Source: Ramlibacter ginsenosidimutans (GTDB lineage: Bacteria > Pseudomonadota > Gammaproteobacteria > Burkholderiales > Burkholderiaceae_C). From it: a stretch of 64,000 bases of DNA. Of the stretch, positions 52,547 through 61,215 are shown one piece after another. Under the pieces are notes generated by a model, which saw nothing but the letters and a program-made list of their open reading frames with translations, had not been told where the DNA came from and ran no database searches. The stretch is taken from the NCBI RefSeq assembly GCF_016654015.1, contig NZ_JAEPWM010000002.1:1-64000 (forward strand), in the 5' to 3' direction. Numbering within the stretch: position 1 is the first letter of the stretch; each line of letters starts with the position of its first letter. The position numbers were made by a program, and so were the translations under genes.

Positions 52547-53833
52547 ATGGAAAGCACCCTGTTCACCAACGTCCGCATCGTCGAAGGCCCGGTGCAGTCC
52601 GCGCCCTATGTCGGCAGCGTGCTGGTCGAGGGCAAGCGCATCAAGCGCGTGAGCCGCTCGGCCGCCTCGGTGTCCGGCAGCCCGTCGACCGTGATCGATG
52701 CGGCGGGCGCCACCCTGATGCCCGGCATGTGCGAAGCGCACACGCATTTCTCCTGGAACGACGCGGCCACGCTGGCGGCGATCCAGACCATGCCGCTGGA
52801 GGAGCACGTGCTGTGGTGCGCCAAGGTGGCCAAGCGCTACCTCGAAGCCGGCTTCACCTCGTGCGTCGGCGCGGCCTGCGCCAAGCCGCGGCTGGACGTG
52901 GTGATCCGCAACGCGATCAACAGCGGCCAGATCCCGGGCCCGCGCTACCTCGCGGCGAGCCAGGAGATCACCGTGCCGGGCGGCCTCGGGGACGAGACGC
53001 TGCCCCACCTGCCCTTCCCCGAATTCAGCTTCGGCGTGAACGTCAATTGCGCGGACGAGATGCGCAAGGTCGTGCGCATGTTCCTGAAGTACGGCGTCGA
53101 CTCGATCAAGATCAACCTGTCCGGCGACAACTTCACACCCGACTCGCCCGCCGAGACCACGTGGATGACGGACGCCGAAGTCGCCGCGGCCATGGAGGAA
53201 GTGCGCCTGCGCGGCAAGCGCGGCACGGCGCACGCGCGCTCCGCCGCGTCGGTGAAGCAGGCGCTGCGCCACGGCATCGACGTGATCTACCACGCGAGCT
53301 TCACCGACGAGGAGACGCTGGACATGCTGGAGGCCGCGAAGGGCCGCGTGTTCGTCGCGCCCGGCATCGCGATCCTCTACGCGATGCTGCACGAGGCCGA
53401 GCCGTACGGCATTTCCCACGAGAAGGCGGTGGCCATGGGCTACCAGCGCGAATGGGACGCGGCGATCGAATCGCTGCGCGCGATGCACAAGCGCGGCATC
53501 CGCGTTCTGCCCGGCGGTGACTACGGCTTCGCCTTCACGCCGCACTGCCAGAACGCGCGCGACCTGGAGTTCTTCGTCAAGTACCTGGGCATGACGCCCG
53601 CCGAGGCGATCCGCAGCACCACCGTGTACGGAGGCGAGATCATGATGCGCCCCGGCGAGCTGGGACAGGTGAAGGAAGGCTACCTGGCCGACCTGCTGCT
53701 GGTGGACGGCGACCCGGTGGCCAACATCGCGATCCTGCGCGATCCGAAGCGCATCCTGGCGGTGATGAAGGACGGCGTGTTCGCCAAGCGACCCGACGTC
53801 GAGGCGGAGCGCGAGTTCCGGGTGGCGGCGTGA
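52547..53833 (+). CDS. Metal-dependent amidohydrolase, paralogue of the preceding gene
   Basis: A 428-residue enzyme with the same layout: HxH in EAHTHFSWN, Lys in SIKINLSGD, His in TAHARSAAS and VIYHASFTDEE, Asp in LPGGDYGFAFTPHC. The two share long runs such as CVGAACAKPRLDVVIRNAIN, so they arose by tandem duplication but differ elsewhere (for example the loop DNFTPDSPAETTW here). They could form a hetero-oligomer or act on successive substrates. It begins 10 bp after its twin and ends at the livH start. Confidence 0.92.
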   Translation: MESTLFTNVRIVEGPVQSAPYVGSVLVEGKRIKRVSRSAASVSGSPSTVIDAAGATLMPGMCEAHTHFSWNDAATLAAIQTMPLEEHVLWCAKVAKRYLEAGFTSCVGAACAKPRLDVVIRNAINSGQIPGPRYLAASQEITVPGGLGDETLPHLPFPEFSFGVNVNCADEMRKVVRMFLKYGVDSIKINLSGDNFTPDSPAETTWMTDAEVAAAMEEVRLRGKRGTAHARSAASVKQALRHGIDVIYHASFTDEETLDMLEAAKGRVFVAPGIAILYAMLHEAEPYGISHEKAVAMGYQREWDAAIESLRAMHKRGIRVLPGGDYGFAFTPHCQNARDLEFFVKYLGMTPAEAIRSTTVYGGEIMMRPGELGQVKEGYLADLLLVDGDPVANIAILRDPKRILAVMKDGVFAKRPDVEAEREFRVAA

Positions 53834-54777
53834 TGACCCGCAACCAGAAGATCGCGACCTGGGTCGTGCTGGGCGGCCCGATCGCGGCACTGTCCCTCTA
53901 TGCGATCGCGGACAACGCGAAGCTGTACTTCACGACGCTGCTCAATTCGCTCACGCTGGCGTCGCTGTACTTCATGGTCGCGAGCGGCTTCACGCTGGTG
54001 TTCGGCCTGATGCGCAACGTGAACCTCGCGCACGGCTCGCTCTACCTGCTTGGCGCCTACGTCGGCTGGATGGTGGGCGACCAGACGAACTCGTGGGTGC
54101 TGGCGGTCGTCGCCGGCTTCCTCTCGGCCGCGGTGGTCGGCCTGCTGATGCAGATCCTGATCTTCCGCCGCATGCAGGGCCAGGACCTGCGCCAGACGCT
54201 GGTGACCATCGGCATCTCCATCGTGCTGGCGGACCTGATGCTGTGGATGTGGGGCGCGGAGATCTACACCTTCGACCCGCCGGCCTGGATCTACGGCTCC
54301 ACCTCGCTGCCGCTGGTGGAGAAGTTCCCGACCTACCGCATCGCGGTGCTGCTCGGAGCGATCGCCATCGGCTTCGGCTTGTGGTGGTTCCTGGCGCGCA
54401 CGCGCGTGGGCATGATGATCCGCGCCGGCGTGGATGACCGCGGCATGCTGTCCGCCGCGGGCGTCAACGTGCAACTGGTCTTCGCGATCACCTTCGCCAT
54501 CGGCGCCGGCATGGCGGGACTCGCCGGCGTCGTCGGCGGCAGCGCGTTGTCGATCTCGCCGGGCGAGGACACGCGCTACCTGCTCGCCTCGCTCGTGGTG
54601 GTGATCGTCGGCGGCATGGGCAGCGTCGGCGGCGCGGCGATCGGTGCGCTGCTGATCGGCCTGGCCGAACAGTTCGGGCTGGCCTACGCGCCGACCTACA
54701 GCGTGGTGTTCACCTTCGTGATCATGGTGCTGGCGCTGGCCTTCCGCCCGCGCGGGATCATGGGGAGGCCGGCATGA
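53833..54777 (+). CDS. livH: Branched-chain amino acid-type ABC transporter permease LivH
   Basis: A 314-residue permease of the HAAT family with about eight helices: ASLYFMVASGFTLVFGLMRNVNLAHGSLYLLGAY and the closing VIVGGMGSVGGAAIGALLIGLAEQ. It forms the channel with LivM and is powered by LivG and LivF. ATG 53833 overlaps the preceding stop (GTGATG). The set here probably imports a substrate of the amidohydrolases rather than an amino acid. Confidence 0.93.
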   Translation: MTRNQKIATWVVLGGPIAALSLYAIADNAKLYFTTLLNSLTLASLYFMVASGFTLVFGLMRNVNLAHGSLYLLGAYVGWMVGDQTNSWVLAVVAGFLSAAVVGLLMQILIFRRMQGQDLRQTLVTIGISIVLADLMLWMWGAEIYTFDPPAWIYGSTSLPLVEKFPTYRIAVLLGAIAIGFGLWWFLARTRVGMMIRAGVDDRGMLSAAGVNVQLVFAITFAIGAGMAGLAGVVGGSALSISPGEDTRYLLASLVVVIVGGMGSVGGAAIGALLIGLAEQFGLAYAPTYSVVFTFVIMVLALAFRPRGIMGRPA

Positions 54778-54872
54778 GCGCAGCACGGCCGCCCGAAGGC
54801 GCTCGCCCCCTCCGCTTGCGGAGGGGGGAGGCGCAGCACGAAGTGCGGAGCCTGGGGGAGGTTTTCCAATGA
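54774..54872 (+). other. 32-codon bridging ORF carrying a palindromic repeat between livH and livM
   Basis: ATG 54774 overlaps the livH stop (ATGA) and the frame ends in TGA 54870-54872, which overlaps the livM ATG 54869. It contains a 10-bp perfect stem (54806-54815 with 54818-54827) and GCAC-GAA-GTGC further on. The bases after ATG 54774 (AGCGCAGCAC) nearly repeat those after ATG 54869 (AGCGCCGCAC). This looks like insertion of a GC-rich repeat that kept translational coupling. Coding for a useful peptide is doubtful. Confidence 0.6.
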
Positions 54873-56011
54873 GCGCCGCACAGTGGCGGAAGGCGATGAA
54901 TTCCGGGGCAGCGTCGGCGGCGCGGCCCGTGACAGCCGCGCCGGTCGTCCCGCTGACCACGCAGGAGCCCGCGGAACGAGGCGAGCACGGCGAGCTTCCG
55001 CGCTGGATGAAGCGCGTCTTCCGCGACGTCGGCGCCCGCCACGTCGTGGTGATGCTCGGGCTGCTGCTCTACCCGCTGGTGGCCAACGGCTTCTTCACCT
55101 TCCAGGTCGGCGCGCAATCGCTCGCGCTGGGCCTCGTCGCGCTGTCGCTCACCTTCCTGGGCGGCTACGGCGGCATGGTGTCGGTGGCGCAGATGACCGT
55201 CGCGGGCGTGGCCGGCTATCTCCTGGCCATCTTCGGCAGCAGCAGCGCGACCGCCATCAGCCTCGGCTGGCCGTGGTGGCTGGCAGCGGTCTTCGCCATC
55301 GCGCTGGCTACCGTGTTCGCCACGCTGGTCGGCTGGCTGTCGGTGCGCACCGAAGGCATCTACACCATCATGATCACGCTGGCGATCGGGGTGGCCTTCT
55401 TCTACCTGGCGCAGCAGAACTACTCGCTGTTCAACGGGCACCAGGGCTTCAACAAGCTCTTTCCCCCCACCGTCCTCGACATCGATTTCCGCGAAGCCAC
55501 GCCCTTCTACTACCTGTCGCTCGCGTGCGCCCTGGCGGGCTACTTCTTCGTCAAGCTGCTGGTGCGCGCACCGTTCGGCGTGGCGCTGCAAGGCATCCGC
55601 GACAACCCGCGGCGCATGAACTCGCTCGGGTACAACGTCACGGCGCATCGCGTCGCGGCTTACGCCGTCGCCGGCCTGCTCGCTGCGGTCGGCGGCGTGC
55701 TGCTGGCCTGGTACAACAACCGCATCTCGCCCGGCTCGATGAACACCGGCGCGATGATCAACATCCTCGTGATCGCCGTCCTCGGCGGCATGAACCGGCC
55801 GATCGGCGCCTTCATCGGCGCGGTCGTGTTCGTGCTCCTGCAGAACTTTGCCGTCGACCTCGTCGACCGCGAACGCTTCAACCTCGTGATCGGCGGCGTG
55901 TTCCTCGCCATCGTCCTCTTTTCACCCAACGGCCTGGTGGGCATCTGGACGCAGCTGCGCGCGCGCCTCGGATCCAGGAAGGCCATCAACCCCCGAAGGA
56001 GACTGCAGTGA
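54869..56011 (+). CDS. livM: Branched-chain amino acid-type ABC transporter permease LivM
   Basis: A 380-residue permease with a polar N-terminal extension of about 55 residues before the first helix, then LGLVALSLTFLGGYGGMVSVAQMTVAGVAGYL, ALQGIRDNPRRMNSLGYNV, and VIAVLGGMNRPIGAFIGAVVFVLL, the conserved LivM segments. ATG 54869 has GGGGGAGG upstream. The stop overlaps the GTG start of livK. Confidence 0.93.
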   Translation: MSAAQWRKAMNSGAASAARPVTAAPVVPLTTQEPAERGEHGELPRWMKRVFRDVGARHVVVMLGLLLYPLVANGFFTFQVGAQSLALGLVALSLTFLGGYGGMVSVAQMTVAGVAGYLLAIFGSSSATAISLGWPWWLAAVFAIALATVFATLVGWLSVRTEGIYTIMITLAIGVAFFYLAQQNYSLFNGHQGFNKLFPPTVLDIDFREATPFYYLSLACALAGYFFVKLLVRAPFGVALQGIRDNPRRMNSLGYNVTAHRVAAYAVAGLLAAVGGVLLAWYNNRISPGSMNTGAMINILVIAVLGGMNRPIGAFIGAVVFVLLQNFAVDLVDRERFNLVIGGVFLAIVLFSPNGLVGIWTQLRARLGSRKAINPRRRLQ

Positions 56012-57261
56012 AGACGGCAAGAAGAATCCTGATGCGCACGATGGTGGCAGCTGCGACTGCAGCGGCCTTCACGGGTTCGGCATGGGCGCAGGACACGCTG
56101 AAGATCGGCCTGCTGGCCACGCTGGAAGGGCCGTTCGCGGCGCCCGGGCAGGACAGCATGCGCGGCGCCGACCTCGCACTCAAGCAGAAGAACGGCATGG
56201 CCGGCGGCAAGAAGATCGAGTTCATCAAGGCCTCGTCCGATGCCACGCCCGACAAGGCGGTGGCCGCCACGCGCAAGCTGGTCGAACAGGACAAGACGCC
56301 CATCGTCATCGGCCCGCTGTCCGGCGACGAGGGCATCGCGGTGAAGAACTACGCGAAGACGCAGCCGAACGTGACGTTCGTCAACGGCTCGTCCGGCGCC
56401 CAGGCGGCGACCTGGGGTGACCCCGCGCCCAACTTCTACCGCTTCAACACCGAAGGCGCGCAATGGATGGTGGGGCTGGGCGAGCACGCGCTGGCCAAGG
56501 GCTACAAGAGAACCTTCCTGATCGCCGAGGACTACGGCTTCCCCTACTCGCAGGTGCAGGGTTTCATGGCCAGCTACTGCGCCAAGGGCGGCAAGGTGAT
56601 CGACAAGGCGTGGGTGCCGCTGGGGACCAAGGACTATTCGTCGGTGATCGCGCGCATCCCGAAGGATGTCGACGCGCTGCTGGTGGTGCTGGGCGGCTCG
56701 GACGCGGTCAACTTCCTCACGCAGTACGAGCAGGCCGGCGGCAACAAGCCCATGATCGGCGGCTCCATCACCGTGGACCAGACGGTGCTGAACTACAAGG
56801 GCAAGCGCCGCGAGTCGCTGCTCGGTACGGCCTCCGCGGGCCCGATGGCCGACTCCATCGACACGCCCGAGTGGAAGAAGTTCGTGGCCGACTACAAGGC
56901 GACGTTCAAGGACGGCTTCCCGAGCCCGTCGCTGTTCGCCTACCTGTACTACATCAACACCAAGGCGACGCTCGACGCTCTGGATGCGGTCAAGGGTGAC
57001 CTGTCCAATGGCCAGAAGGCGTACCGCGAGGCGCTGCAGAAGACCAACTTCAAGGGCCCCGCGGGGACCGTGAAGATCGACGACAACCGCAACGGCGTGG
57101 GCCCGACCTACATCACCGAAGTGGCGAAGGCACCGGACGGCTCCTTCTACAACAAGGTCGTGAAGGTGGTTCCCGACGTGACCCAGACCCTGGGCCTGCC
57201 GAAGGAACAGTTCATGAAGATGGGCCTCGGGTCGCGCGACGTCCCGGATTGCCGCAAGTAA
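56008..57261 (+). CDS. livK: ABC transporter substrate-binding protein LivK type
   Basis: A 417-residue periplasmic receptor (peripla_BP_6) that starts at GTG 56008 with AAGGAGA upstream. The signal peptide ends near SAWAQ; the core has LKIGLLATLEGPFAAPGQDSMRGADLAL, VIGPLSGDEGIAVKNYA and LVVLGGSDAVNFLTQYEQAG. It should bind the substrate of the LivHMGF system. Placement after the permeases, rather than in front, is a minor rearrangement. Confidence 0.93.
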   Translation: MKTARRILMRTMVAAATAAAFTGSAWAQDTLKIGLLATLEGPFAAPGQDSMRGADLALKQKNGMAGGKKIEFIKASSDATPDKAVAATRKLVEQDKTPIVIGPLSGDEGIAVKNYAKTQPNVTFVNGSSGAQAATWGDPAPNFYRFNTEGAQWMVGLGEHALAKGYKRTFLIAEDYGFPYSQVQGFMASYCAKGGKVIDKAWVPLGTKDYSSVIARIPKDVDALLVVLGGSDAVNFLTQYEQAGGNKPMIGGSITVDQTVLNYKGKRRESLLGTASAGPMADSIDTPEWKKFVADYKATFKDGFPSPSLFAYLYYINTKATLDALDAVKGDLSNGQKAYREALQKTNFKGPAGTVKIDDNRNGVGPTYITEVAKAPDGSFYNKVVKVVPDVTQTLGLPKEQFMKMGLGSRDVPDCRK

Positions 57262-57283
57262 GGCCATACAGCGGAGCGGCACG

Positions 57284-58105
57284 ATGGCTTCGATCACCAC
57301 CCTCAGGCCGCGCGCGGGCGCGGCGCTGCCTGCAGCAGCTGCGGGCAGCACCGCGCTGCTTTCGGACGACGCGCTGGTCCTGAAAGGGGTGTCGCGGGCC
57401 TTCGGTGCCCTTCGCGCCGTGGACGACGTGTCCCTCACGGTGGCCGCGGGCCAGAAGTACGCGATCCTCGGCTCCAACGGCGCCGGCAAGACCACGCTCT
57501 TCAACGCGATCACCGGCGACTTCCCGCCCAGCGCGGGAAGCATCCATTTCTTCGGCGAGGACATCACGGCAATGCCGCCGCACGAGCGGATCCGCAAGGG
57601 CCTGCGGCGCACCTACCAGTCCTCGCTGCTCTTTCGCGACCTGTCGGTGCGCGACAACCTCTTCCTGGCGGTCCGCGGCGTCGCCGGCGGCCGCTTCTCC
57701 TTCCTGCCGGCACGCTCCACGCACGCGTCCGCGCGTGCCACGCAGGACCTGCTGGATCGCGTGCGCCTGTCGCACATCGCCGACGAACCGGTGGCCAATC
57801 TCGCGCACGGGCAGCAGCGGCAGCTGGAGATCGGCATGGCGCTGGCTGGCGCTCCGCGGCTGATCCTGTTCGACGAACCGGCCGCTGGCCTGTCACCGGC
57901 GGAGCGGCGCGAACTGGTGGCGCTGCTCACCTCGTTACCCGCGCACATGAGTTTCGTGCTGATCGAGCACGACCTGGACATCGCGCTGCGCGTGGTGGAG
58001 CGCGTGACCGTCATGCACAACGGGCGCGTGCTGCGCGAAGGCACGCCGGCGGAGATCGAGTCCGATGCGCAGGTGCAGGCGATCTACATGGGAGGCAAGC
58101 ACTGA
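57284..58105 (+). CDS. livG: ABC transporter ATP-binding protein LivG
   Basis: A 273-residue ATPase. There is an N-terminal tail of about 28 residues, then Walker [19 protein letters not shown], the LivG-type [21 protein letters not shown], signature [16 protein letters not shown], Walker [14 protein letters not shown] and the H-loop [11 protein letters not shown]. The stop overlaps the start of the next ATPase gene (ATGA). Confidence 0.94.
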   Translation: MASITTLRPRAGAALPAAAAGSTALLSDDALVLKGVSRAFGALRAVDDVSLTVAAGQKYAILGSNGAGKTTLFNAITGDFPPSAGSIHFFGEDITAMPPHERIRKGLRRTYQSSLLFRDLSVRDNLFLAVRGVAGGRFSFLPARSTHASARATQDLLDRVRLSHIADEPVANLAHGQQRQLEIGMALAGAPRLILFDEPAAGLSPAERRELVALLTSLPAHMSFVLIEHDLDIALRVVERVTVMHNGRVLREGTPAEIESDAQVQAIYMGGKH

Positions 58106-60351
58106 TGGCCGACCCTATCCTGCTGGAAGTCCAGGGCCTCGACGTCTACTACGGCCGCGCCCACGCATTGCAGGGCGTGAGCTTCACGCTGGCCTCCGGC
58201 GTGCTGGGGCTCGTCGGCCGCAACGGCATGGGCAAGACCACGCTGTGCAACGCGATCACGGGCCTGGTGCCCGCGACCGGCAGCGTGAAGCTGGCGGGCC
58301 AGGAGATCCTGGGCATGGCGCCGCACGCGATCACCCGGCGCGGCATCGCCTACGTGCCGCAGGGCAGGCGCGTGTGGCCATCGCTCAGCGTCGACGAGAC
58401 GCTGCGCCTGGTGGCGAAACACAAGCGCGAGGTGGACCGCGTGTACACGCTGTTCCCGCGCCTGGCCGAGCGCAAGGGCAACGGCGGCGGTCAGCTCTCC
58501 GGTGGCGAACAGCAGATGCTGGCGATCGGCCGCGCGCTGCTGCTGGAGCCCAGGCTGCTGGTGATGGACGAGCCCACCGAAGGGCTCGCGCCGGTGATCG
58601 TGGAGCAGGTCGAGCGCGCCTTGCGCCACCTGGCCGAAGACATGGGCATCGGCATCCTGCTGATCGAGCAGAACCTCGGCGTCGCGATCGCCGTGGCGGA
58701 CCGCATCGGCGTGATGGTCAACGGTCGCATCGCGCAGGAACTCCCGGCGCGCGAACTGGCGGCGGACACGGCGCTGCAGGAGCGGCTGCTGGGCGTGCGC
58801 TCGAACGGCGACGAGGAAGAGGCCGCGCAACCCGAGGCATCGACGGCGCCGGTGCGCGTCTTCACGGTGCGCCGCGCGCATGCGGAAAGCGACGCATCGT
58901 CGCTGCCGCCGCCGGTCCGGACGGTGCGGGGGATCAATCGGTGGAACGCAGGGACGGACGAGATCACGGACCGCGTGCTGGAGCCGGGCGCGCCCCTCAC
59001 CGCAACCCTCTCCCCGGAGGGGAGAGGGAGTGAAGACAAGGACTCGCTGCCGCGATCACGGGAGAGGACCGGGGCGAGGGAAGAAAGCGCGGAGATCTTC
59101 ACCTTCCCGGTCGCCGCCACCACCGCGCGGGCCGCCTACGTCGCCGGCACCTTCGACACCAAGGGCCGCGAACTCAATTACCTCAAGCAATGCCTGGAGC
59201 GGCGCGGCCTGCGCGTGGTGACGGTGGACCTCTCGACCTCGGGCAAGCCTTCGTCGGCCAGCGTGCACCCGCGCGAAGTCGCGCGCCACCATCCGCAAGG
59301 GGAGGCGGCCGTCTTCAGCGGCGACCGCGGCAACTCGGTGACGGCGATGGCGCTCGCCTTCGAGCGCTTCGTGCTCACGCGCCGCGACCTCAGTGGCCTG
59401 ATCGGCGCGGGCGGCTCCGGCGGCACCACGCTCGCCACCCAAGGCATGCGCGCGCTGCCGGTGGGCCTGCCCAAGGTGATGGTCTCCACCATGGCTTCGG
59501 GGGACACGCGCGGCTACGTGGGCCCGAGCGACATCTGCATGATGTACTCGATCACCGACGTGTCGGGCATCAACCGGATCAGCGAGCGCGTGCTGGCCAA
59601 CGCGGCCCATGCGCTCGCGGGAATGATGGCCCATGCGGCCACGCTGCCCGCGAGCACCAGCAAGCCCGCGATCGGCCTCACCATGTTCGGCGTGACCACG
59701 CCGTGCGTGCAGGCGGTCACGCGCATGCTCGCCGACGACCACGACTGCCTCGTGTTCCACGCCACCGGCGTGGGCGGCCAGTCGATGGAGAAGCTGGCCG
59801 ACTCGGGCCTGCTGCAAGGCGTGATCGACGTGTCGACCACCGAGGTGGCCGACGAGATCGTCGGCGGCGTGCTGTCGGCCGGGCCGACGCGCATGGACGT
59901 CTTCGCGCGCCATGCGCTGCCCTACGTCGGCTCCTGCGGCGCACTCGACATGGTGAACTGGGGCGCGTGGGACACGGTGCCCGAGCGCTTCCGCTCGCGC
60001 CGGCTCTACAAGCACAACGCCAGCGTGACGCTCATGCGCACCACGGCCGACGAGTGCCGCGCGATCGGCGAGTTCATCGCCCGCAAGCTCAATGCGATGC
60101 AGGGGCCGGTGCGCTTCCTCATCCCCGAAGGCGGCGTGTCGCAGATCGACCGGCCGGGCCAGCCTTTCCACGACCCGGAAGCCGATCGCGCGCTGTTCAC
60201 GGCGATCGAAACGAACTTCCGTGCCGGCCCGGACCGGCAACTCAAGCGCCTGCCGCTCCACATCAACGACGAGGCGTTCGCGCAGGCGCTGGTCGCCGCG
60301 TGGCGCGAAGTCGCCGCACCCCGCCAGCACGCGCGCAGCGCACTCGCCTGA
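58105..60351 (+). CDS. LivF ABC ATPase fused to a Tm-1-like (UPF0261) domain
   Basis: A 748-residue protein. Residues 1-235 are a complete LivF: Walker [18 protein letters not shown], signature LSGGEQQML, Walker [14 protein letters not shown] and LIEQN. About 236-340 is a linker; its middle is encoded by a type-B palindromic repeat (58991-59080) and reads like a non-domain tail. Residues about 342-748 form a Tm-1/UPF0261 domain: [52 protein letters not shown] and [15 protein letters not shown]. In tomato Tm-1 this domain comes before a TIM barrel; here the barrel is the next gene. A transporter ATPase carrying this domain suggests that uptake is tied to the unknown Tm-1-like activity. No stop or frameshift separates the parts. 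Confidence 0.9.
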   Translation: MADPILLEVQGLDVYYGRAHALQGVSFTLASGVLGLVGRNGMGKTTLCNAITGLVPATGSVKLAGQEILGMAPHAITRRGIAYVPQGRRVWPSLSVDETLRLVAKHKREVDRVYTLFPRLAERKGNGGGQLSGGEQQMLAIGRALLLEPRLLVMDEPTEGLAPVIVEQVERALRHLAEDMGIGILLIEQNLGVAIAVADRIGVMVNGRIAQELPARELAADTALQERLLGVRSNGDEEEAAQPEASTAPVRVFTVRRAHAESDASSLPPPVRTVRGINRWNAGTDEITDRVLEPGAPLTATLSPEGRGSEDKDSLPRSRERTGAREESAEIFTFPVAATTARAAYVAGTFDTKGRELNYLKQCLERRGLRVVTVDLSTSGKPSSASVHPREVARHHPQGEAAVFSGDRGNSVTAMALAFERFVLTRRDLSGLIGAGGSGGTTLATQGMRALPVGLPKVMVSTMASGDTRGYVGPSDICMMYSITDVSGINRISERVLANAAHALAGMMAHAATLPASTSKPAIGLTMFGVTTPCVQAVTRMLADDHDCLVFHATGVGGQSMEKLADSGLLQGVIDVSTTEVADEIVGGVLSAGPTRMDVFARHALPYVGSCGALDMVNWGAWDTVPERFRSRRLYKHNASVTLMRTTADECRAIGEFIARKLNAMQGPVRFLIPEGGVSQIDRPGQPFHDPEADRALFTAIETNFRAGPDRQLKRLPLHINDEAFAQALVAAWREVAAPRQHARSALA
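58991..59080. repeat. Type-B palindromic repeat inside the livF/Tm-1 fusion gene
   Basis: CCCTCTCCCC (59006-59015) pairs with GGGGAGAGGG (59019-59028), and the block closes with GGGAGAGGACCGGGGCGAGGG near 59060-59080. The same element is intergenic at 14081-14114. Here it is read through as part of the linker. Confidence 0.75.
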
Positions 60352-60369
60352 ACCGGCAAAGGACACGCC

Positions 60370-61200
60370 ATGGCACGCATCCCGAGAGCGGAAATCCTGG
60401 ACCACCTGCGCGGCAAGGTGGAGGCGGGCCGGCCCATCGTCGGCGGCGGGGCCGGCACCGGCCTGTCGGCCAAGTGCGAGGAAGCCGGCGGGCTCGACCT
60501 GATCGTGATCTACAACTCGGGGCGGTATCGCATGGCCGGCCGCGGCTCGCTCGCCGGCGTGCTCGCCTACGGCAACGCCAACGAGATCGTCTGCGAGATG
60601 GCGCGCGAGGTGCTGCCCGTGGTCCGCCGCACGCCGGTCCTCGCCGGCGTGAACGGCACCGACCCGTTCATGATCACGGACGAATTCCTGCAGCGCCTGG
60701 TCACGCTCGGCTTCTCCGGCGTGCAGAACTTCCCGACGGTGGGCCTCATCGACGGCACGTTCCGCGCCAACCTGGAGGAGACCGGCATGGGCTACGACCT
60801 GGAGGTCGAGATGATTGCCCGGGCCCATGCGCTGGACCTGCTGACGACGCCCTATGTCTTCAGCGAGGACGACGCCCGCGCCATGGCGAAGGCCGGGGCG
60901 GACATCGTCGTCTGCCACCTGGGCCTCACCACCGGCGGCAGCATAGGCGCCGGCACGGCGCGCACGCTGGCCGACTGCGTGGAACCGATCAATGCGTGGG
61001 CTGCCGCCGCGCGCGCCGTCAAGCACGACGTGCTGGTGCTGTGCCACGGCGGCCCCATCGCCGAACCCGAGGACGCGCAGTGGATCCTGTCGCAGTGCCC
61101 CGGCTGCCACGGCTTCTATGGCGCGAGCTCCATGGAGCGCCTGCCCACCGAGGTGGCGCTCACGGAAACCGCGCGCCGCTTCGTCCAGATCACCCGATAA
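60370..61200 (+). CDS. PEP-hydrolase-family TIM-barrel protein (Tm-1 C-domain type)
   Basis: A 276-residue protein: [89 protein letters not shown] and a final [15 protein letters not shown]. This is the family named for phosphoenolpyruvate hydrolase-like enzymes and equals the C-terminal domain of plant Tm-1. Bacterial pairs of this protein with UPF0261 proteins have no settled function. It lies 18 bp after the fusion gene, which supports a complex with its Tm-1-like domain. Confidence 0.9.
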   Translation: MARIPRAEILDHLRGKVEAGRPIVGGGAGTGLSAKCEEAGGLDLIVIYNSGRYRMAGRGSLAGVLAYGNANEIVCEMAREVLPVVRRTPVLAGVNGTDPFMITDEFLQRLVTLGFSGVQNFPTVGLIDGTFRANLEETGMGYDLEVEMIARAHALDLLTTPYVFSEDDARAMAKAGADIVVCHLGLTTGGSIGAGTARTLADCVEPINAWAAAARAVKHDVLVLCHGGPIAEPEDAQWILSQCPGCHGFYGASSMERLPTEVALTETARRFVQITR

Positions 61201-61215
61201 GACAAGGAGACCACC

